From Cinclus cinclus (taxonomy: Eukaryota; Chordata; Aves; Passeriformes; Cinclidae): a stretch of 64,000 nt of DNA. The position numbers were made by a program, and so were the translations under genes. Positions 40,407-51,735 of this stretch are shown one piece after another (position 1 is the first letter of the stretch; each line of letters opens with the position of its first letter). Where the stretch lies: NCBI RefSeq assembly GCF_963662255.1, contig NC_085049.1, positions 27,436,142 through 27,500,141 of the forward strand. The letters are read 5' to 3'. A model generated the notes under the pieces. The model ran no database searches. It was not told the DNA's origin and saw nothing but the letters and a program-made list of their open reading frames with translations.

Positions 40407-43400
40407 AAAAAAAAAAAAAAAAACAAAAAAAAACACCCACAACCCTCTAAATGTCACACCCACCCACCAACAGCATAATCCACCAAACACCCACCTCAAA
40501 AGGAAAAAAACACCAAACCAACAAAACCAAAACCCAACCAAATTCTCTCTCCCCACCCCCCCCGCCATTTAACCTCTTCCACAAACACAAAAAGCCCCTG
40601 AAACAAAAACAAACCCAGACACCTACGAAGTCATGGAACTAGAATATAACTGGAATTTCTGGCCTGATTGCTTTTAAGAAACAGGAGACACACCGATAGG
40701 GTCAAAAAAAAAAAAAAAAAGAAAAAAAAAGAAAAAAGACTCCAGATTGTTTAACGTTTGTTCTTCAACAAGTGTTATTTCCACCCTTTGCTTATTTCCA
40801 CACATCATCCCTTCTCACATGAGCTGGGGCAGGAACTTCACAGCCAGGGGCTGTCACAGACCAGGAAATGGCTGCAATGGAACCTGACATTCCCCTTTCA
40901 CTGCCCCATGGTTATTTTTAATCAGGATCAGATCACTGCTCAACCACTCTGCACAGCCACTCTGCTCTTTGAGGCAACCAAGTGTTGGGACACCACTACA
41001 GCTGAAATAAGTGACTGGCAGAAACGCTCCTGCCTGAACTGAGGACATCTGATAGAAACCATTTGGCTAACATGACTTATGCTAAGTACCTTAGCCCCAG
41101 AATTAGATTCTGTCACTGCATGATAGGGAAAACAAAACTCCAAAGCTCGCTCCTTCCTTCCCAGTTTACGTCAGAAAAGCCTCTGCAAATTCAGATTGTG
41201 CAAATCTGAAAGTTGTCACAATGTATTATACTGAAATGGTAGGCTATAAAGGAAAAAAAAAAAAAAAGTAAAACAATCCCAGGCTTTAATTCACACATCA
41301 CTTTTAAAGGCCTTCAATCCTATGCAGCAAACTTAGCATTATTTGAACAAGAAGGCTGGAGTGGGAAGGGAAAAAACATACCTCTTAGATTACACCCCAG
41401 CTTGTTCCACAACCCTCCCCCTTACTGAGAGGTAAGATTTTTACTTTAAGGTCACAAAGAATCTAACACTCTACATATCAAATTGCAGTGTTTGGCTAAA
41501 ACACTTCGGCCAAGTTAAAAAAAAATAAATAGAGTGAATTATTCTCAGGGTAAGATAATCAAATTTATTTTGGGGAGCATCTTTACTCACACAAGAGTAT
41601 TCAATTTAACCTTACTCAACAGCAGTAACATTCTGGGTACCATTCTTCATTCTGATTATAGAAAAAAAGCATCATTAAAACTGAGAATTATATGCATTAT
41701 CTGCCTTACACACTGACGTGTAGAAGGACATCTGAAATTTCCATTTGGTCAAGTAGTCAGAGAACTCATGTAATTCCATCTAAAAAAATAAAACTAGATC
41801 AAGAGAAGTATATAATTGGATTTCTCTGAGCCTCTGTGATGCTGTCATCCAAAAAAGCACTTATTCTGGCATTATTCTCTGTCCTTCCAATTCAAATCTA
41901 CGAGTGTAATTTGGTTAAGCTGCTTGGGGAGCCAGACCAGAGAAGTCATCAGGGTCCAAGTCCAGATAATTTCCCCAGTTCAGTTTACTGTGCAATTGTA
42001 AAAAACATGAGTGACACCAACACATGGAACAGACAGACAAAATTAAGAATTGCCTGCACTAGCATTTTATCACTGAAAAAGGTTCAACACATGTCTAGTT
42101 ATGAATGCCTTGATGAAAATAGCATATCCTGATTTTCATGGATATTTCTCAATAGGCAGTGTTACCTTCTATAGCTTTGGAGGCTTGCAATGCATTTCCT
42201 TATTCAGATATGTTCTCTATTTTACTTTACGTTTCCGATTTCAGGTAATGCTAATTTGTTTTATCAAACTGTTGGTTCAGCTAAATTAGAATGTTACAGC
42301 CAATAGCAAACCTCCTTCAAAATCCAAGACACAGCCATGACAGGCAGATGGGGAAGCTCAGGAAAACAGCCATCTGCAGTCATTAGCTTTCCCAGGTGCC
42401 ATACAGAGACCAAGAACTCCTGGGAAGAAGGGGGCAGGAAAAGAGGCTAAGCATGCTGTTCTAGCACAGCTCCTGGGTGTTCAGCCACATTACCGACTAA
42501 TGAAATTCTGCAGGAGGTAGTAAAAGGGGGGAAAATGTTATCTTAACTTTTTATCTTAACGCATTGTCTCTTCTCCATAACCTCCTTCAGAAGTTATCAG
42601 GGGATGCAGACCACAGCAGCCACCAAAGGGGCAATTCAGGCAGGCTATCAGGAAGTTTGCGCCTTGCACCTCATCCCTGGTGCTGCACTGAATTAAGGAG
42701 GTCTTACTTTACTGATGCACACTCTTCACACGGAAGAAAAAAATACCTGACCCAGGTTTTCAGGAAGAACAGCTAAGGTACAAACACGTAGACAGCTCTC
42801 AAAGTACACCACTTAGTTGCTATGGGTTTTATTTACATTCAGTTCTAAAACAAACAAGTGAAACGTAATTTGTTTACGTCAACTTGATGACTTTTAATGC
42901 CGCATGACATCTGGAAAATGCAAGAACAGAACAAACAGTGTCAAGCCTTTAGAAAAAAAAAATCAGCTATAGCACTGCTCAACAAAACCATATAACCATC
43001 TGAACTGGATGGACTGAGGAACCTGGTAAGGACCACCATTTTTTTTCAAATTTGAAGCATATCAATAAGAAAAAGATCATAATACTAAAGAAGTTTTAAA
43101 ATAGCTTTCTTCCCCTGCTACTTAGTCCATTAAAATATAAATTTTTACAAAACACAAGCCTTGAGCACTGCTAAACCACAGAAGTTAAAAAAAAAAACAT
43201 ACCAAAAAGCAAACAACAAACAAAAAAACTAAAACCAAAACAACAACCAACGTTTTTCATCTCCCCTTAGGGAAAATTATTACATATATTTCACTCTGAG
43301 ACTTCTAAACTTTAGTTGCAATCAAAACAGAAGGGTAAGTTCAGCAAAACTGTATGTGTAGGACTTCATCTTAGTCACTGTGTCTCTCACTCTGAGATAT

Positions 43401-45933
43401 TAATCATCCATCCCAAGGATATCACAGTGGTATATTAAAACTCATTAACCATCCCATTTATCATATCAGATATTCAAAGGAGCAGCAAGAACTTATGGTA
43501 CCAATTATAAGCCTTCCAGCAGCACTTCTGCAACAGCCATCACATGTTAGCTCCTTATAATGAAGGGACTCTCTCCCAAAAGTTTTTCAGGCAGCATTTA
43601 CTGTCGCCCCTATGATGATTCAACTAAAAAAGCCTGTGAACAAAAAGAACTGTGCAGTGTTATTCAAACAGAAACTGCTCTACCTCCTACACCAAAAGCC
43701 TGCATTTTGAAATTTAACTCCTTCATCTCACTGTTAAATCCTCCAGCTCATTTGTAAATTTATAAAATTTAACAGTAAGAAACATATCTTCCTAATTATT
43801 AATATATCCTATTGAAAGCAAGCCTAGAAATCAAAAATTTTTATCACAGGTTCCCAGAAGGGCAAGTCAAAATTGGTAATTTCATTTAAAAGCCTGAGTA
43901 AAGCTATTCTCCCTTCAACTGGAATGGTCCCATAAAAATTAATAAAGCAAGCAATAGGATAACTAGCAGGATTAGCCAAAGAGAACAAAGAATGGAGACG
44001 TTCATTAGATCCACGGCTGAGATCCCACTGTTAAAGCTCAAATTAAAGCACATTAACCATTACAAAGGAGAAGCTTTAGCTTCTCACTCGGCCTGAGTGT
44101 TTGCAAATAAATATATTCCCTAGACTCTCTGCACTGCAGGACGCCGATGAAATTGACTGCTTCTGTACTATGGCAGTCGCCGTCTTCAATAAATTGATCC
44201 TGCATCTATACCTATTCTATAGCTGTCTCACGAATCCAATTTGCCTAACTGAGCCTTTCGATCTTCAGAAATGACGAGGCAAACTTAAACAGAGGGAGCA
44301 CTGGCCTTGCATCTCACTGAAAGCTGAGCTAAGCTCGGTTCACCACCGGCATCGCACATTAACCCGGGGATTCGCCGGCAAAACCCTCTGCCCGCAGCAG
44401 CGCCCCGAGAGCGAGAGCGCTGCTGAACGGTGCTTCCTTCCCCAAGGGAAGCAGTTCGCTGGGCATTCGCCGAAAGAGATGTGGAGCAACAGCGAGCAGG
44501 GACGCCTTAAACACCGCAGGGCACGCGGAACGGACACAGCCAGCGAGCTCCCTGCGAAAGCCGAGCAGCGGCTCCTCATGCTGCTGCTGCAATCTGCCCT
44601 TGGAACAAACGGGGGGAAAAGCAAGCAGAAGAGATATGAAAAAACTCAATCAAGATCTAGAGCCTCTTCCTTCCTAAAGTAACCTAAGGGATGGTCCTTT
44701 CCGATTCCAAGTGACTTGGAATTATTTGCCCACCAACACGAAAAACGTAATTTTGTTTATTTATTTAAATACATAAATTTTTAAAAATCAGGAGACACTC
44801 ATCGATGTTAAATCTTGGATTATCATTTGCTTTTATATTAACTAATATATGTCTATGTTCACAGAACTGTTTTAAATTCCTTTCCGCCTGCCAACCGACC
44901 AGCACCGTAGGTTTAAAAATAGTCCATCTGGCAAGCTTTAAACACGCACTACGGCTTGCATAACCCCAGGGAGAAGATTTATCAGAAATATAGTTTAAAG
45001 GGAAACACGGGTAGGAAATGACGCAGCACACAGAACCTCAATGTGACACAGGCAGGGCTACTTCGCACATTCTGCAACGTGTCGCGATCTACTCCTGTTC
45101 TCCGGTTTAATAAATAGTTTTCGCTGCATCAATCACGAGTTAATTGCCAATTCTAAATTTCCACTGAAACGCACACGAATTTAAATTACGTCGCATTTCC
45201 TGCTTTGTCGCGCTCTGCGGAACGCGGCTGCAGGAGTTCCTTTTGCACGGCGTCCTTCGCGCCGAGCACCGCGGGTCTGTTCCCGTACAATGAAGAGCGG
45301 CCGGTGGCTCCTGCTGAGGCGGTGGGAACGCTCCCGGCGCCCCGGCCCGGCGGCCGCAGGGGCGAGGCCGCAGGGAACACCCTCGCACGAGGCCGCGGCT
45401 GGAGAAAGGCCGCGGGCCGCACCGCCCCCACCGGCGGGCCCGGCTGGCGGCGCCGCGGTCGCGCCGCGCCCCCGCCCCCCCCCGGTAGCCCCGCCCGGGG
45501 CCAGAGCCGCTCGCCGCCCTCGGGAACGCGCGCGGGGCGGGGCTGGCGCGCGCCGCGGGCGGGCGCGCGCGGCGCGTACGTGACCGTGGGGGGAGGGGCG
45601 GGAGGGGGGCAGCGGTGGTGAGGGAAAAGGCCTCGGGGCGGGGGGAGGGGGCAGCGCGGGGGGAAGGGAAGAGAAAGGAAAAGAAGGACATGGAAGGGCG
45701 GCCGCGCCCGCCCTCTTCGCTTCCTTTCCCCCCCCACCTCCACCCGCCGCGGACGGTGCGTACCTGCAGGTGACCTGCTTGGTCCAACCGCCTCCCCCCG
45801 GCCCCGCGGAGGGCGGCGGCACGGCCGCGAAGTCGAAGGCGACGGCCGCAGCTCCCGCAGCCGCCGCGGGTGACCCCAAGGCCGCGGCGGCCGCGCCCGC
45901 CGTTGTCTCCAGCGCCGCCACCGCCTCCGCCAT
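26806..45933 (-). CDS. MKRN1: MKRN1, makorin RING-finger E3 ubiquitin ligase
   Basis: Eight coding exons on the minus strand: 45933-45764, 39022-38894, 34484-34258, 29729-29503, 29012-28798, 28097-27987, 27552-27414, 27018-26806. They join to 1431 bp, 476 aa plus TAG; human MKRN1 is 482 aa. The layout is the makorin order. An Ala/Gly-rich N-terminus is followed by CCCH1 (C56, C64, C70, H74), CCCH2 (C85, C93, C99, H103), and a linker holding a PAM2-like PABP-binding segment. Then come CCCH3 (C208, C216, C222, H226), the makorin Cys-His motif (from C230) and a C3HC4 RING (C275, C278, C299, H301, C304, C307, C325, C328). CCCH4 (C364, C374, C380, H384) and a conserved acidic tail finish it. Known for the family: an E3 ligase acting on TERT, p53 and others, bound to poly(A)/PABP and linked to ribosome stalling. 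All zinc ligands are intact. Confidence 0.97.
27414..27552 (-). CDS. MKRN1: MKRN1 coding exon 7 (CCCH4)
   Basis: 139 bp, acceptor TCCAG, donor CCGG|GTTAGT. It encodes [20 protein letters not shown] followed by H384, then a basic tail ending SSRYR. Confidence 0.96.
27987..28097 (-). CDS. MKRN1: MKRN1 coding exon 6 (RING end)
   Basis: 111 bp, acceptor CCCAG, donor TGAG|GTATGA. It encodes [20 protein letters not shown] with the last two RING cysteines, then a charged helix. Confidence 0.97.
28798..29012 (-). CDS. MKRN1: MKRN1 coding exon 5 (RING finger, main part)
   Basis: 215 bp, acceptor TTCAG, donor ATAAA|GTGAGG. It encodes six of the eight RING ligands in [28 protein letters not shown] and the following helix. 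Confidence 0.97.
29503..29729 (-). CDS. MKRN1: MKRN1 coding exon 4 (CCCH3, makorin Cys-His)
   Basis: 227 bp, acceptor GCCAG, donor AAAG|GTAAGC. It encodes [20 protein letters not shown] and [20 protein letters not shown]. Confidence 0.97.
30198..30275. repeat. degenerate TAGTATAC repeat cluster
   Basis: The block ATTAGTATACT recurs about three times within 50 bp, with related TACTATACTAG copies before it. The core AGTATACT is self-complementary, so the stretch can form hairpins. Confidence 0.75.
31477..31748 (+). mobile_element. CR1 LINE fragment, plus orientation
   Basis: The string of phrases is typical of the CR1 3' region: CTCCCCTATGAGGAAAGGCT, GGGGTTGTTCAGCCTGGAGA, CCTTCCAGGACCTGAAGGGG, and a TTTAGATTAGATATTCAGAA stretch before TTACTGTGAGG. 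It breaks off before the terminal ATTCTATG repeats. It is antisense to MKRN1. Confidence 0.9.
32921..33190 (+). mobile_element. diverged CR1 3' end, plus orientation
   Basis: A degraded version of the CR1 3' end: GACTCTTCTCAGATGTGCGA, then an AATCCAATTA phrase, and near the end GATGACATCCAGAGGTTCCT before TCCAATCTAA and a decayed ATATTCTGAT terminus. Older than the 31.5-kb copy. Confidence 0.7.
34258..34484 (-). CDS. MKRN1: MKRN1 coding exon 3 (linker with PAM2-like motif)
   Basis: 227 bp, acceptor TTTTAG, donor ACGTG|GTAAGC. After the last His of CCCH2 comes a Glu-rich, poorly conserved linker, then [18 protein letters not shown]. That segment matches the human MKRN1 region reported to bind PABPC1. 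Confidence 0.96.
34829..35140 (+). mobile_element. diverged CR1 fragment, plus orientation
   Basis: The order of recognisable CR1 phrases is kept: GAGTCTTCCAAGAGGTGCAG, TGACAGGATGACAGTAGACA, TAAATATTAGGAAAAA, GGAGTAGTTAAACACTAGA, and GGACAATGCCTTGGGCAACC. It is antisense to MKRN1. Confidence 0.65.
35591..35810. repeat. pair of similar 50-60 bp segments
   Basis: 35591-35640 and 35751-35810 share a GTAC-CAT/ATG-CGAGGTGCCC block followed by CACCCAGTGGG or AACCCAGTGGG. They may be pieces of one unrecognised transposable element. Confidence 0.45.
37261..37318. repeat. poly(A) followed by ACCAAACC-rich tract
   Basis: A run of about 19 A, then CAAACCCAAACCAACCAAAC-like sequence. Confidence 0.9.
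38894..39022 (-). CDS. MKRN1: MKRN1 coding exon 2 (CCCH fingers 1 and 2)
   Basis: 129 bp, acceptor TTACAG, donor TGCAG|GTAAGG. It encodes [19 protein letters not shown] and [16 protein letters not shown], with C-x7-C-x5-C-x3-H spacing for both fingers. Confidence 0.97.
40376..40630. repeat. long A/C-only low-complexity block
   Basis: An A-run of more than 50 bases interrupted by C, passing into CACCCACC and CCAAAACC-like sequence. G is almost absent for some 250 bp. Confidence 0.9.
40703..40738. repeat. A-rich tract with single G interruptions
   Basis: A17 G A9 G A6 type tract, some 70 bp beyond the preceding A/C block. Confidence 0.9.
43187..43253. repeat. A/C-rich low-complexity tract
   Basis: AAAAAC, CAAACAAC and AAAACC repeats with almost no G or T. 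Confidence 0.85.
45764..45933 (-). CDS. MKRN1: MKRN1 coding exon 1 (residues 1-57)
   Basis: Start ATG at 45933-45931 in the CpG island. It encodes an Ala/Gly-rich stretch, then [11 protein letters not shown], the entry to the first CCCH finger. Donor TGCAG|GTACGC splits the Arg57 codon. Confidence 0.95.
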
Positions 45934-45963
45934 TACTGTTTATCCCGCAAAGCGGCGGCAGCG

Positions 45964-45992
45964 CCGGAACTTCCGGGAGCGGATCCTTCCGG
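45964..45992. promoter_or_regulatory. paired ETS-type sites upstream of MKRN1
   Basis: CCGGAACTTCCGG (45964-45976) holds two facing GGAA cores, and CCTTCCGG follows at 45985-45992. They lie 31-59 bp upstream of the ATG, where ETS/GABP sites are common in CpG-island promoters. Confidence 0.45.
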
Positions 45993-46330
45993 CCGCGCGG
46001 GGCGGGGCGCGGGCGCGGCACCGCCCCCCAGGCCGAGCGGCGGCTCCCGTTGGCCGATCCGGACGGGCGCGCGCGAACGCGTCGGGGGCGGGGCCGCGCC
46101 GGTGCTGCCCCCGCGCGGCCGCAGGGCCCGTGCGCGCCCCCGTGGGGCCGCCGGCGGCGCGCTCGGCGCGACCCCGCGGCCGGGCCTGGGGCCCGGCTCG
46201 CCCCGCCGGGATCAGAGGGCGGCGGGAAAGGGCATTTTCCAAGAGGGAACGACACGGAACGGCGACGTGGCGCCGGCGGGGGGCGGGTAGCAAAACGGGA
46301 CAGTGGCGCCGCAAAGGCCCGGCCTGAAAG

Positions 46331-49300
46331 TTGGCACTAAGCCACCCAAGTGCTGCACTAATGGGGTGAGAAAAGTCGCGTCCTTGCGCTGTTATCTGGA
46401 ATAACGCTGCAAGTATTCCAGAACCCTCTGGGCCCAGTATTGTGTGCCCTAGGATGACCCTGCTTGAGCCGGGAAGTTGGGCCTGATGATGGTCCCCCCA
46501 ACCCGGCCTGTTCGGTCACTCTGTAATAAATCTGTGACTCTGTCATAAATAAAAGCAGTAGTTTCACAACTACTGTTTGCTTGGTCCACATGGCGCTCTT
46601 GGCTTCCTACTGCCAAGAACCTTAAGCCAAGTACTAAACACATTCCGATAAAATAGTGACAAGCTGGGGCGCACAGGCAAGGTGAAGGGAGAAGCCTGTC
46701 ACTGCAGTGTTCCTCATATTTTGCCTCTCTCCTTGAAAATATTTTAATAAATCAAATGTATCCAAGCCATTGGTCATGCCAGAAAATACTGAAATTAAGC
46801 CTTTGTTCTAAACATAGCAGTAGGACAATATCCTAAGATGCTGGACTCTTTAGGAAGAGCACTAGGCACGAGAGCAGAGATAAATCTGTTTTCAGGTTTC
46901 CTTCAGACAATGACTTCAGTGTCCTAGAACTACCTAAGGAATGAGGCAATGGGAATGCTTGCTGGCATTTTGTGGAACATACAGAACCCAGACCTGGGCA
47001 AACACAGCTCTGAATTAAAAGGAGGTGAAATATACATATCAATTTTATCAGGCTTCAAAACAAGGTTCAGGAAGGTATTAAATACAAACAAGTGAACTTT
47101 GAACTCCCAACAGTCTTGGAATGAACAACTTCGTTGAATGATGATTGTACAAGACCAACCTTTATCCAGGGCACGGAGCACCTGGATCCAGCTTTATAAA
47201 GACCTTGATCGAGGCTCTCTATGCAGCAGACTCCCTCCTGATGTTATCAGTACAATGCCAAATAGTTCATAAATTCAATTCCTCAAATCCTTGTTATGAG
47301 AAAGCCTGGATGTTCAATGGAAAACTGCCCCACGAGAACTGAGAAGACCTTTTTCAATATCTAAAAGAAGAAACTTATTTTCTGCACCTGATTCCATCAA
47401 AGAGCATTTTTCACACAATTTCCAGCATTGAAATAAAAGTTCAAAAACTGCACCAGGTGTGCATGTTCAGTCTTGCATTCTGTTAGAAATAGCTGGTAGA
47501 AGAAATACTTCATATTAGGGGAAAAAAATCAAATACTTTGAAGCCATTAAGATAATCTAGAAGGTTGTTTTGGATCCATTAGAATGATCATGAAAATCTG
47601 CTGATGAAAGTGAAAGGATGTCACCACAGTTAAAGAGGTTCAGTCACTAAAGAGCAACTTCATCAGATCTTTGTACTGGTTAGATTGTTGTCCTGAGAAG
47701 ACAAAACAGTTCCAGGCACCGTAGTTCTCACTAAAGTAAAATAAGTGAATGATTAAATGTGTTCTGTATGACTCTGCATGTTCCTAGGAGGTCTCTTGGA
47801 TACTGACAGCCTAGAAGCAAGCTTCAAAACCAGAGAAACATCAATGGGCAGATCCCAAATCCCAGCCTAACAACTGTAAATAGACTCTTAGAAATCAGGT
47901 ACACAGGTTAAGGAAAATACTGTCCCGTGGTGGACATGACAAAGTGGCAAAAGTAATGTGGAGTTTCCCATTTTGTTAATAACTCTGGTAGTGACACCCC
48001 TGAGAGAGGAAAGGTTTCAGGGGAGATGTTAACTCTAGGAATCACTCAGAAAGATAAATGCCAGAGTGGCAGTAGCGCCCAGCTCCCAGCGGGCAGTAAG
48101 AATTTGCCATGGCAATTTCTTTGTTCCCAGCCACTCTCAATTTACTCTGGAACCTGTTTAATATTAAGCTTCTACTTCTGAGGCCTGGAGGGGGAAGTAC
48201 CAGCAGCAAGCTCCTGGTCAGGCAGGCAGACAGACAGGACTGGAAAGGCAGCTAATACTGCCCTTTACTACTAATACTACTAATACTGCCCTTTACTGCC
48301 CTAAGGCTACTGAGTTATACACTGCCCCACACTTTCATGCAAACCTCTCTCCCGCTCTTTTCCAGGGCTTTATCTCCTGACGTGACTATTGTGACTATTG
48401 TCAGCCACGTGTCACACTGCAGAACCCTGCTGGGAGCAATTCCGGAGCTGGGATATGCACAAGACTGCAGTAGTGCCCTCAGGGACCTGTTTGACCTGCC
48501 CCATTTTGTCTCAGAGACTTACAGGTTCATGTTGCAAAGCTGAGCTAAAAATCCAACCAGATGATTTTTCTACTGGATTTAAGGAAAAAAAATGACAAAT
48601 CAAACAAAACATTCTTACCCCTGACTTACTTAATGTGACAGGATGGACTGGGGTGCCTGCTGCATAAGATGACCTTGAGACGATGTTGAGAATTGGAAAC
48701 TGAGTGACCAGCTTGGTTACTAAACCATCTTGCCTGAAAGTATTTCAAAAACATGGTGGTCCAGATAGATTCCTACAATATTGCAGTCTTTCCAAATGGA
48801 CTTAATGGAAAATAAAATTATGTCATTCTAATTTTTGTGTATTTAAAAAATTTGTTATTTTACCCACACACTTTCTTTCCAATACATGCGGCTACCCATC
48901 CTCCCAGGGAAAAGGTACTGCACAAAAAATCTTCAGCATCCATTTATGGTATCTGAGGATGCTATCATTCCTGCAATTAGATCCCCTCCAGACTGGGTAG
49001 CAAAAGTCAGAGGCAGATTGTCTTTGTAACTCAGCAAGCTTTGTTTGAAGTTTTCTTCGATGTGTTTAGCTGAAGTGATTGGAAGGATGTAGAAAGTAAG
49101 ACACAATTTGTTACTGCTGGGTTAAACAAAAGTTGCGAGAAATTTCTTTTGAAAGGAGTGAGTGTAAAGTGCAAATACTGCTTTAACAACCTGTGTTTTA
49201 CAATTTCCTGATTAATGGATTGCAGTGATATCAGCTCCCTGACCCTGATTGCTTCAGCAATACATTAGTAATTACTTCAGCTAGTTTTATGTTGTGCATG

Positions 49301-51735
49301 GAATTTGCACAGAAACATGTCTGTCTTTTAACCTGTAAATCACTTCCTTCATGGCCATCTAACTCTCAACTCTGATATTTTCTGCAGAATATAAAACTGA
49401 AACATGTACAATACCAATGCATTAGATATCAAATTATCATGGGTTTTTTAGGAGATGACAAACATTAATTTCACAGTCCTTGTTCAAAGCTACCCTTGAG
49501 CTGCTAGAATGGATTGTCTTTATAGGAGGAGACTATGAAAGTTTTTGCTGTGAGTTCGACGCATGTTCTGGGTGTAGCCAGGAGTCTGCATCATAAAAAT
49601 CATGGCCACAACTGTCTTTAGACCCACAGCTTTCCTCACTAGAGAGGCCCAAGAGCTGGGCAGAGCTCTCACTCCGGGAAGAAAGAGCTTTAACAGCTGC
49701 AGTTGGCAAAGTTGCGGGGGAGGCATGAATGTGATTCCTCTGCTTTTTAGGAATAAGCACAAAGGGGCTCAGTCTGCAAAGGCATTGTTTTAGCGAGCAA
49801 GGAATTCACCGATTAAAAAAAAAAAATATTAGGAAAGGAATCTGAAAAATGAGGAAAGTCTTTTAAAGAGCAAGGGGAAAATCTGGCTCTGCGTGAGCAA
49901 AAATAATCACAGAAGCTTTCCTGGCCCTGCCGTGAAGTGGCCCCCTGCACCCTGGGCAGGGAGCAGTTGTGGAGCTCAGCTGTGCCTGTGGTTAATAATA
50001 AATAGACTCTCTTGGCCAGGAGTTCTGGCCAGCCTACCCCCTCCTCCGCCTCCTCCCAGGGCTGCCCAGGCGCTGCTCCTGTACCCACCCAGCCTCCCTC
50101 CATGAGAGGACACCCAGAGGTAAGAGACACCAGGCCATTGCTCCATGAGCTTGGACACGCTGCATGGGTCACAGGGGATGCGGGAGGAGAGCAGATCCGT
50201 GTGCTCGCACTGCCTGAAACATGCACTGAGCGTGCAAAGTTTGGTTACAAGGCAAAAGGTCGTTTGGGTCTTGCAGCAAAACTTGCCAAGCTTCAAAAAA
50301 CCTTTTAAGCCAGCTCAGGCTGAGTGTTGGCCAAGTTTCCCGTGATTATCAGCTCAGCCCTGCTGGGTTTCAGGTGGTGACCAGCTGGTTTTTATCCACT
50401 GGCCAGTACAGCTGGGGCACTCCTTGGTGTTGTGCTTAGGAGTTTGGAGGGTTGTTAAAATTCAGAGCACACAGCTCAACCAATCCCTGGCGTAGCCCTG
50501 TTGGCTTAATGAATTTATTCTGAAGCTGACTTTGCCCCAGAGAGCCAGGGGTGTGTGGGCACACACCCAGCCATGCCAGAATATTTGCATGAATACATGA
50601 ACAGCTCAAGCTGCTGAGCTTAGCAAGAAAAGGATTTGGAAAGTGAAAAATCTTAGTGTTTCAGTCAGGTGTATATTGTGTCTAGTTGATCCAGTCCCAT
50701 ATTTCTTGAATAGCACAGTCCAAGATACCCTGTGTAGTTGAGGTCTTTAGATTTGGGTAAATACACTCTCCCTGGGTATAAGAATTTTCTCTGTAGCTGA
50801 AGTGCCACACACTGTACTGAGAGCAGAGCCATGCTCTGCTTATTGTACCATGAACACAGTACTGTGTTTTATCAATTTACCATCTGAATCAACAATAGTC
50901 GCAAAGGACTGTGGAAGGGAATCCTTTCCTCCTAGGGAAGGGGTGAGGAACAGGGAGACTGGAGGGATGTGGCCAAAAACCCAGGGAAAGAATGTGAAGC
51001 AGCCAGGCATTGAGTGAAACTGCCCTGAGGCCCAGACAGACCACTCTCTTAACATTTACAGCTCTCTCCCTCTCTTTCTCTGTTTGGGAATGAATTTAAT
51101 TAGAGTGAAAAGGAGTTGCTAAGAGACCAGAGGAGTTCTGGAGTTTGTTGCTGGGGCTGAATTGCCACTCTGCTTCCAAGGCACTGGCTGAGAAAGATGA
51201 TGTAACATGAGCCTGCATAAAGCACTCCCGGCTTTAGGAAAAGCTGCTCTGTCCTCCTAATAGTTCCAGTCTGATTTGTCAGTTCTCAGCTCCTTTTTGA
51301 GCTGCTTATTTTCTCCTAGACACCGGCAAAAAACTATAGCACTATTCTGCCTTGCTGATTCCTCCTTGTGACCTTTCACGTTGGAGGTGGCAGTGCCTGG
51401 GCCAGACACCTATCATGAGCAGGTCACTGTGGAATTTAAAAGCTTTTCTGCTTCAGAATTCTCCCTAGTTTGTTAGTCCTCATCCTTTCCTCTGTTCCAC
51501 CACGATTTCAGCCCAGCATTGACAACGGGCTAGGTGACCCCTTCCAACCCCATTTCTGCAGCGAAACATTTTGTTTTGACAGCTGGCTCATGCTCGAAGC
51601 ACCGGGAGATTCCAGGCAATCTCCTAGGCAATGGCTGTCCACCTTCCAAGGCCAAGGCAGGAACTGTTTAGCTTCTCAGGGTCTCATCATTGCTAAATTA
51701 CATCTTTCCTTTTCACCTGCCTTCTGGTATCTCAG
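46331..51735. other. intergenic region between MKRN1 and the pseudouridine catabolism gene
   Basis: The two genes diverge across 5.8 kb (ATG to ATG). It contains a small repeat of TACTAATACTGCCC-like units at 48253-48303 and only chance ORFs. The 5' non-coding exon and promoter of the right-hand gene must lie here, but I could not place them. Confidence 0.65.
48253..48303. repeat. short AATACTGCCCTTTACT repeat
   Basis: AATACTGCCCTTTACT occurs twice, joined by three ACTAAT units, all within about 50 bp. Confidence 0.8.

Larger units (their letters stand above)
39023..45763. other. MKRN1 intron 1
   Basis: 6.7 kb, the largest MKRN1 intron. It is AT-rich with strong A/C low-complexity blocks (40376-40630, 40703-40738, 43187-43253) and turns GC-rich from about 45.2 kb as it enters the CpG island. 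No other gene is seen. Confidence 0.75.
45240..46330. promoter_or_regulatory. MKRN1: MKRN1 CpG island promoter
   Basis: About 1.1 kb of very GC- and CpG-rich DNA spanning the first coding exon and its upstream side. Long open frames here (up to 371 codons) follow from the composition and are not genes. No TATA box is evident. Confidence 0.88.

Noticed and set aside
45140..46255. 371-codon open frame on the minus strand across the MKRN1 CpG island
   Set aside because: It reads in a different frame from MKRN1 exon 1. Its Pro/Arg/Gly-rich make-up is what GC-rich DNA gives in any frame, and it has no domain.
49813..50226. 137-codon minus-strand open frame between MKRN1 and the pseudouridine gene
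   Set aside because: No homology recognised; it overlaps several equally long frames on both strands.
51510..51555. GTGACCCCTTCCAACCCC phrase resembling a CR1 3' end
   Set aside because: Too short and isolated, with no neighbouring CR1 phrases or terminal repeat.
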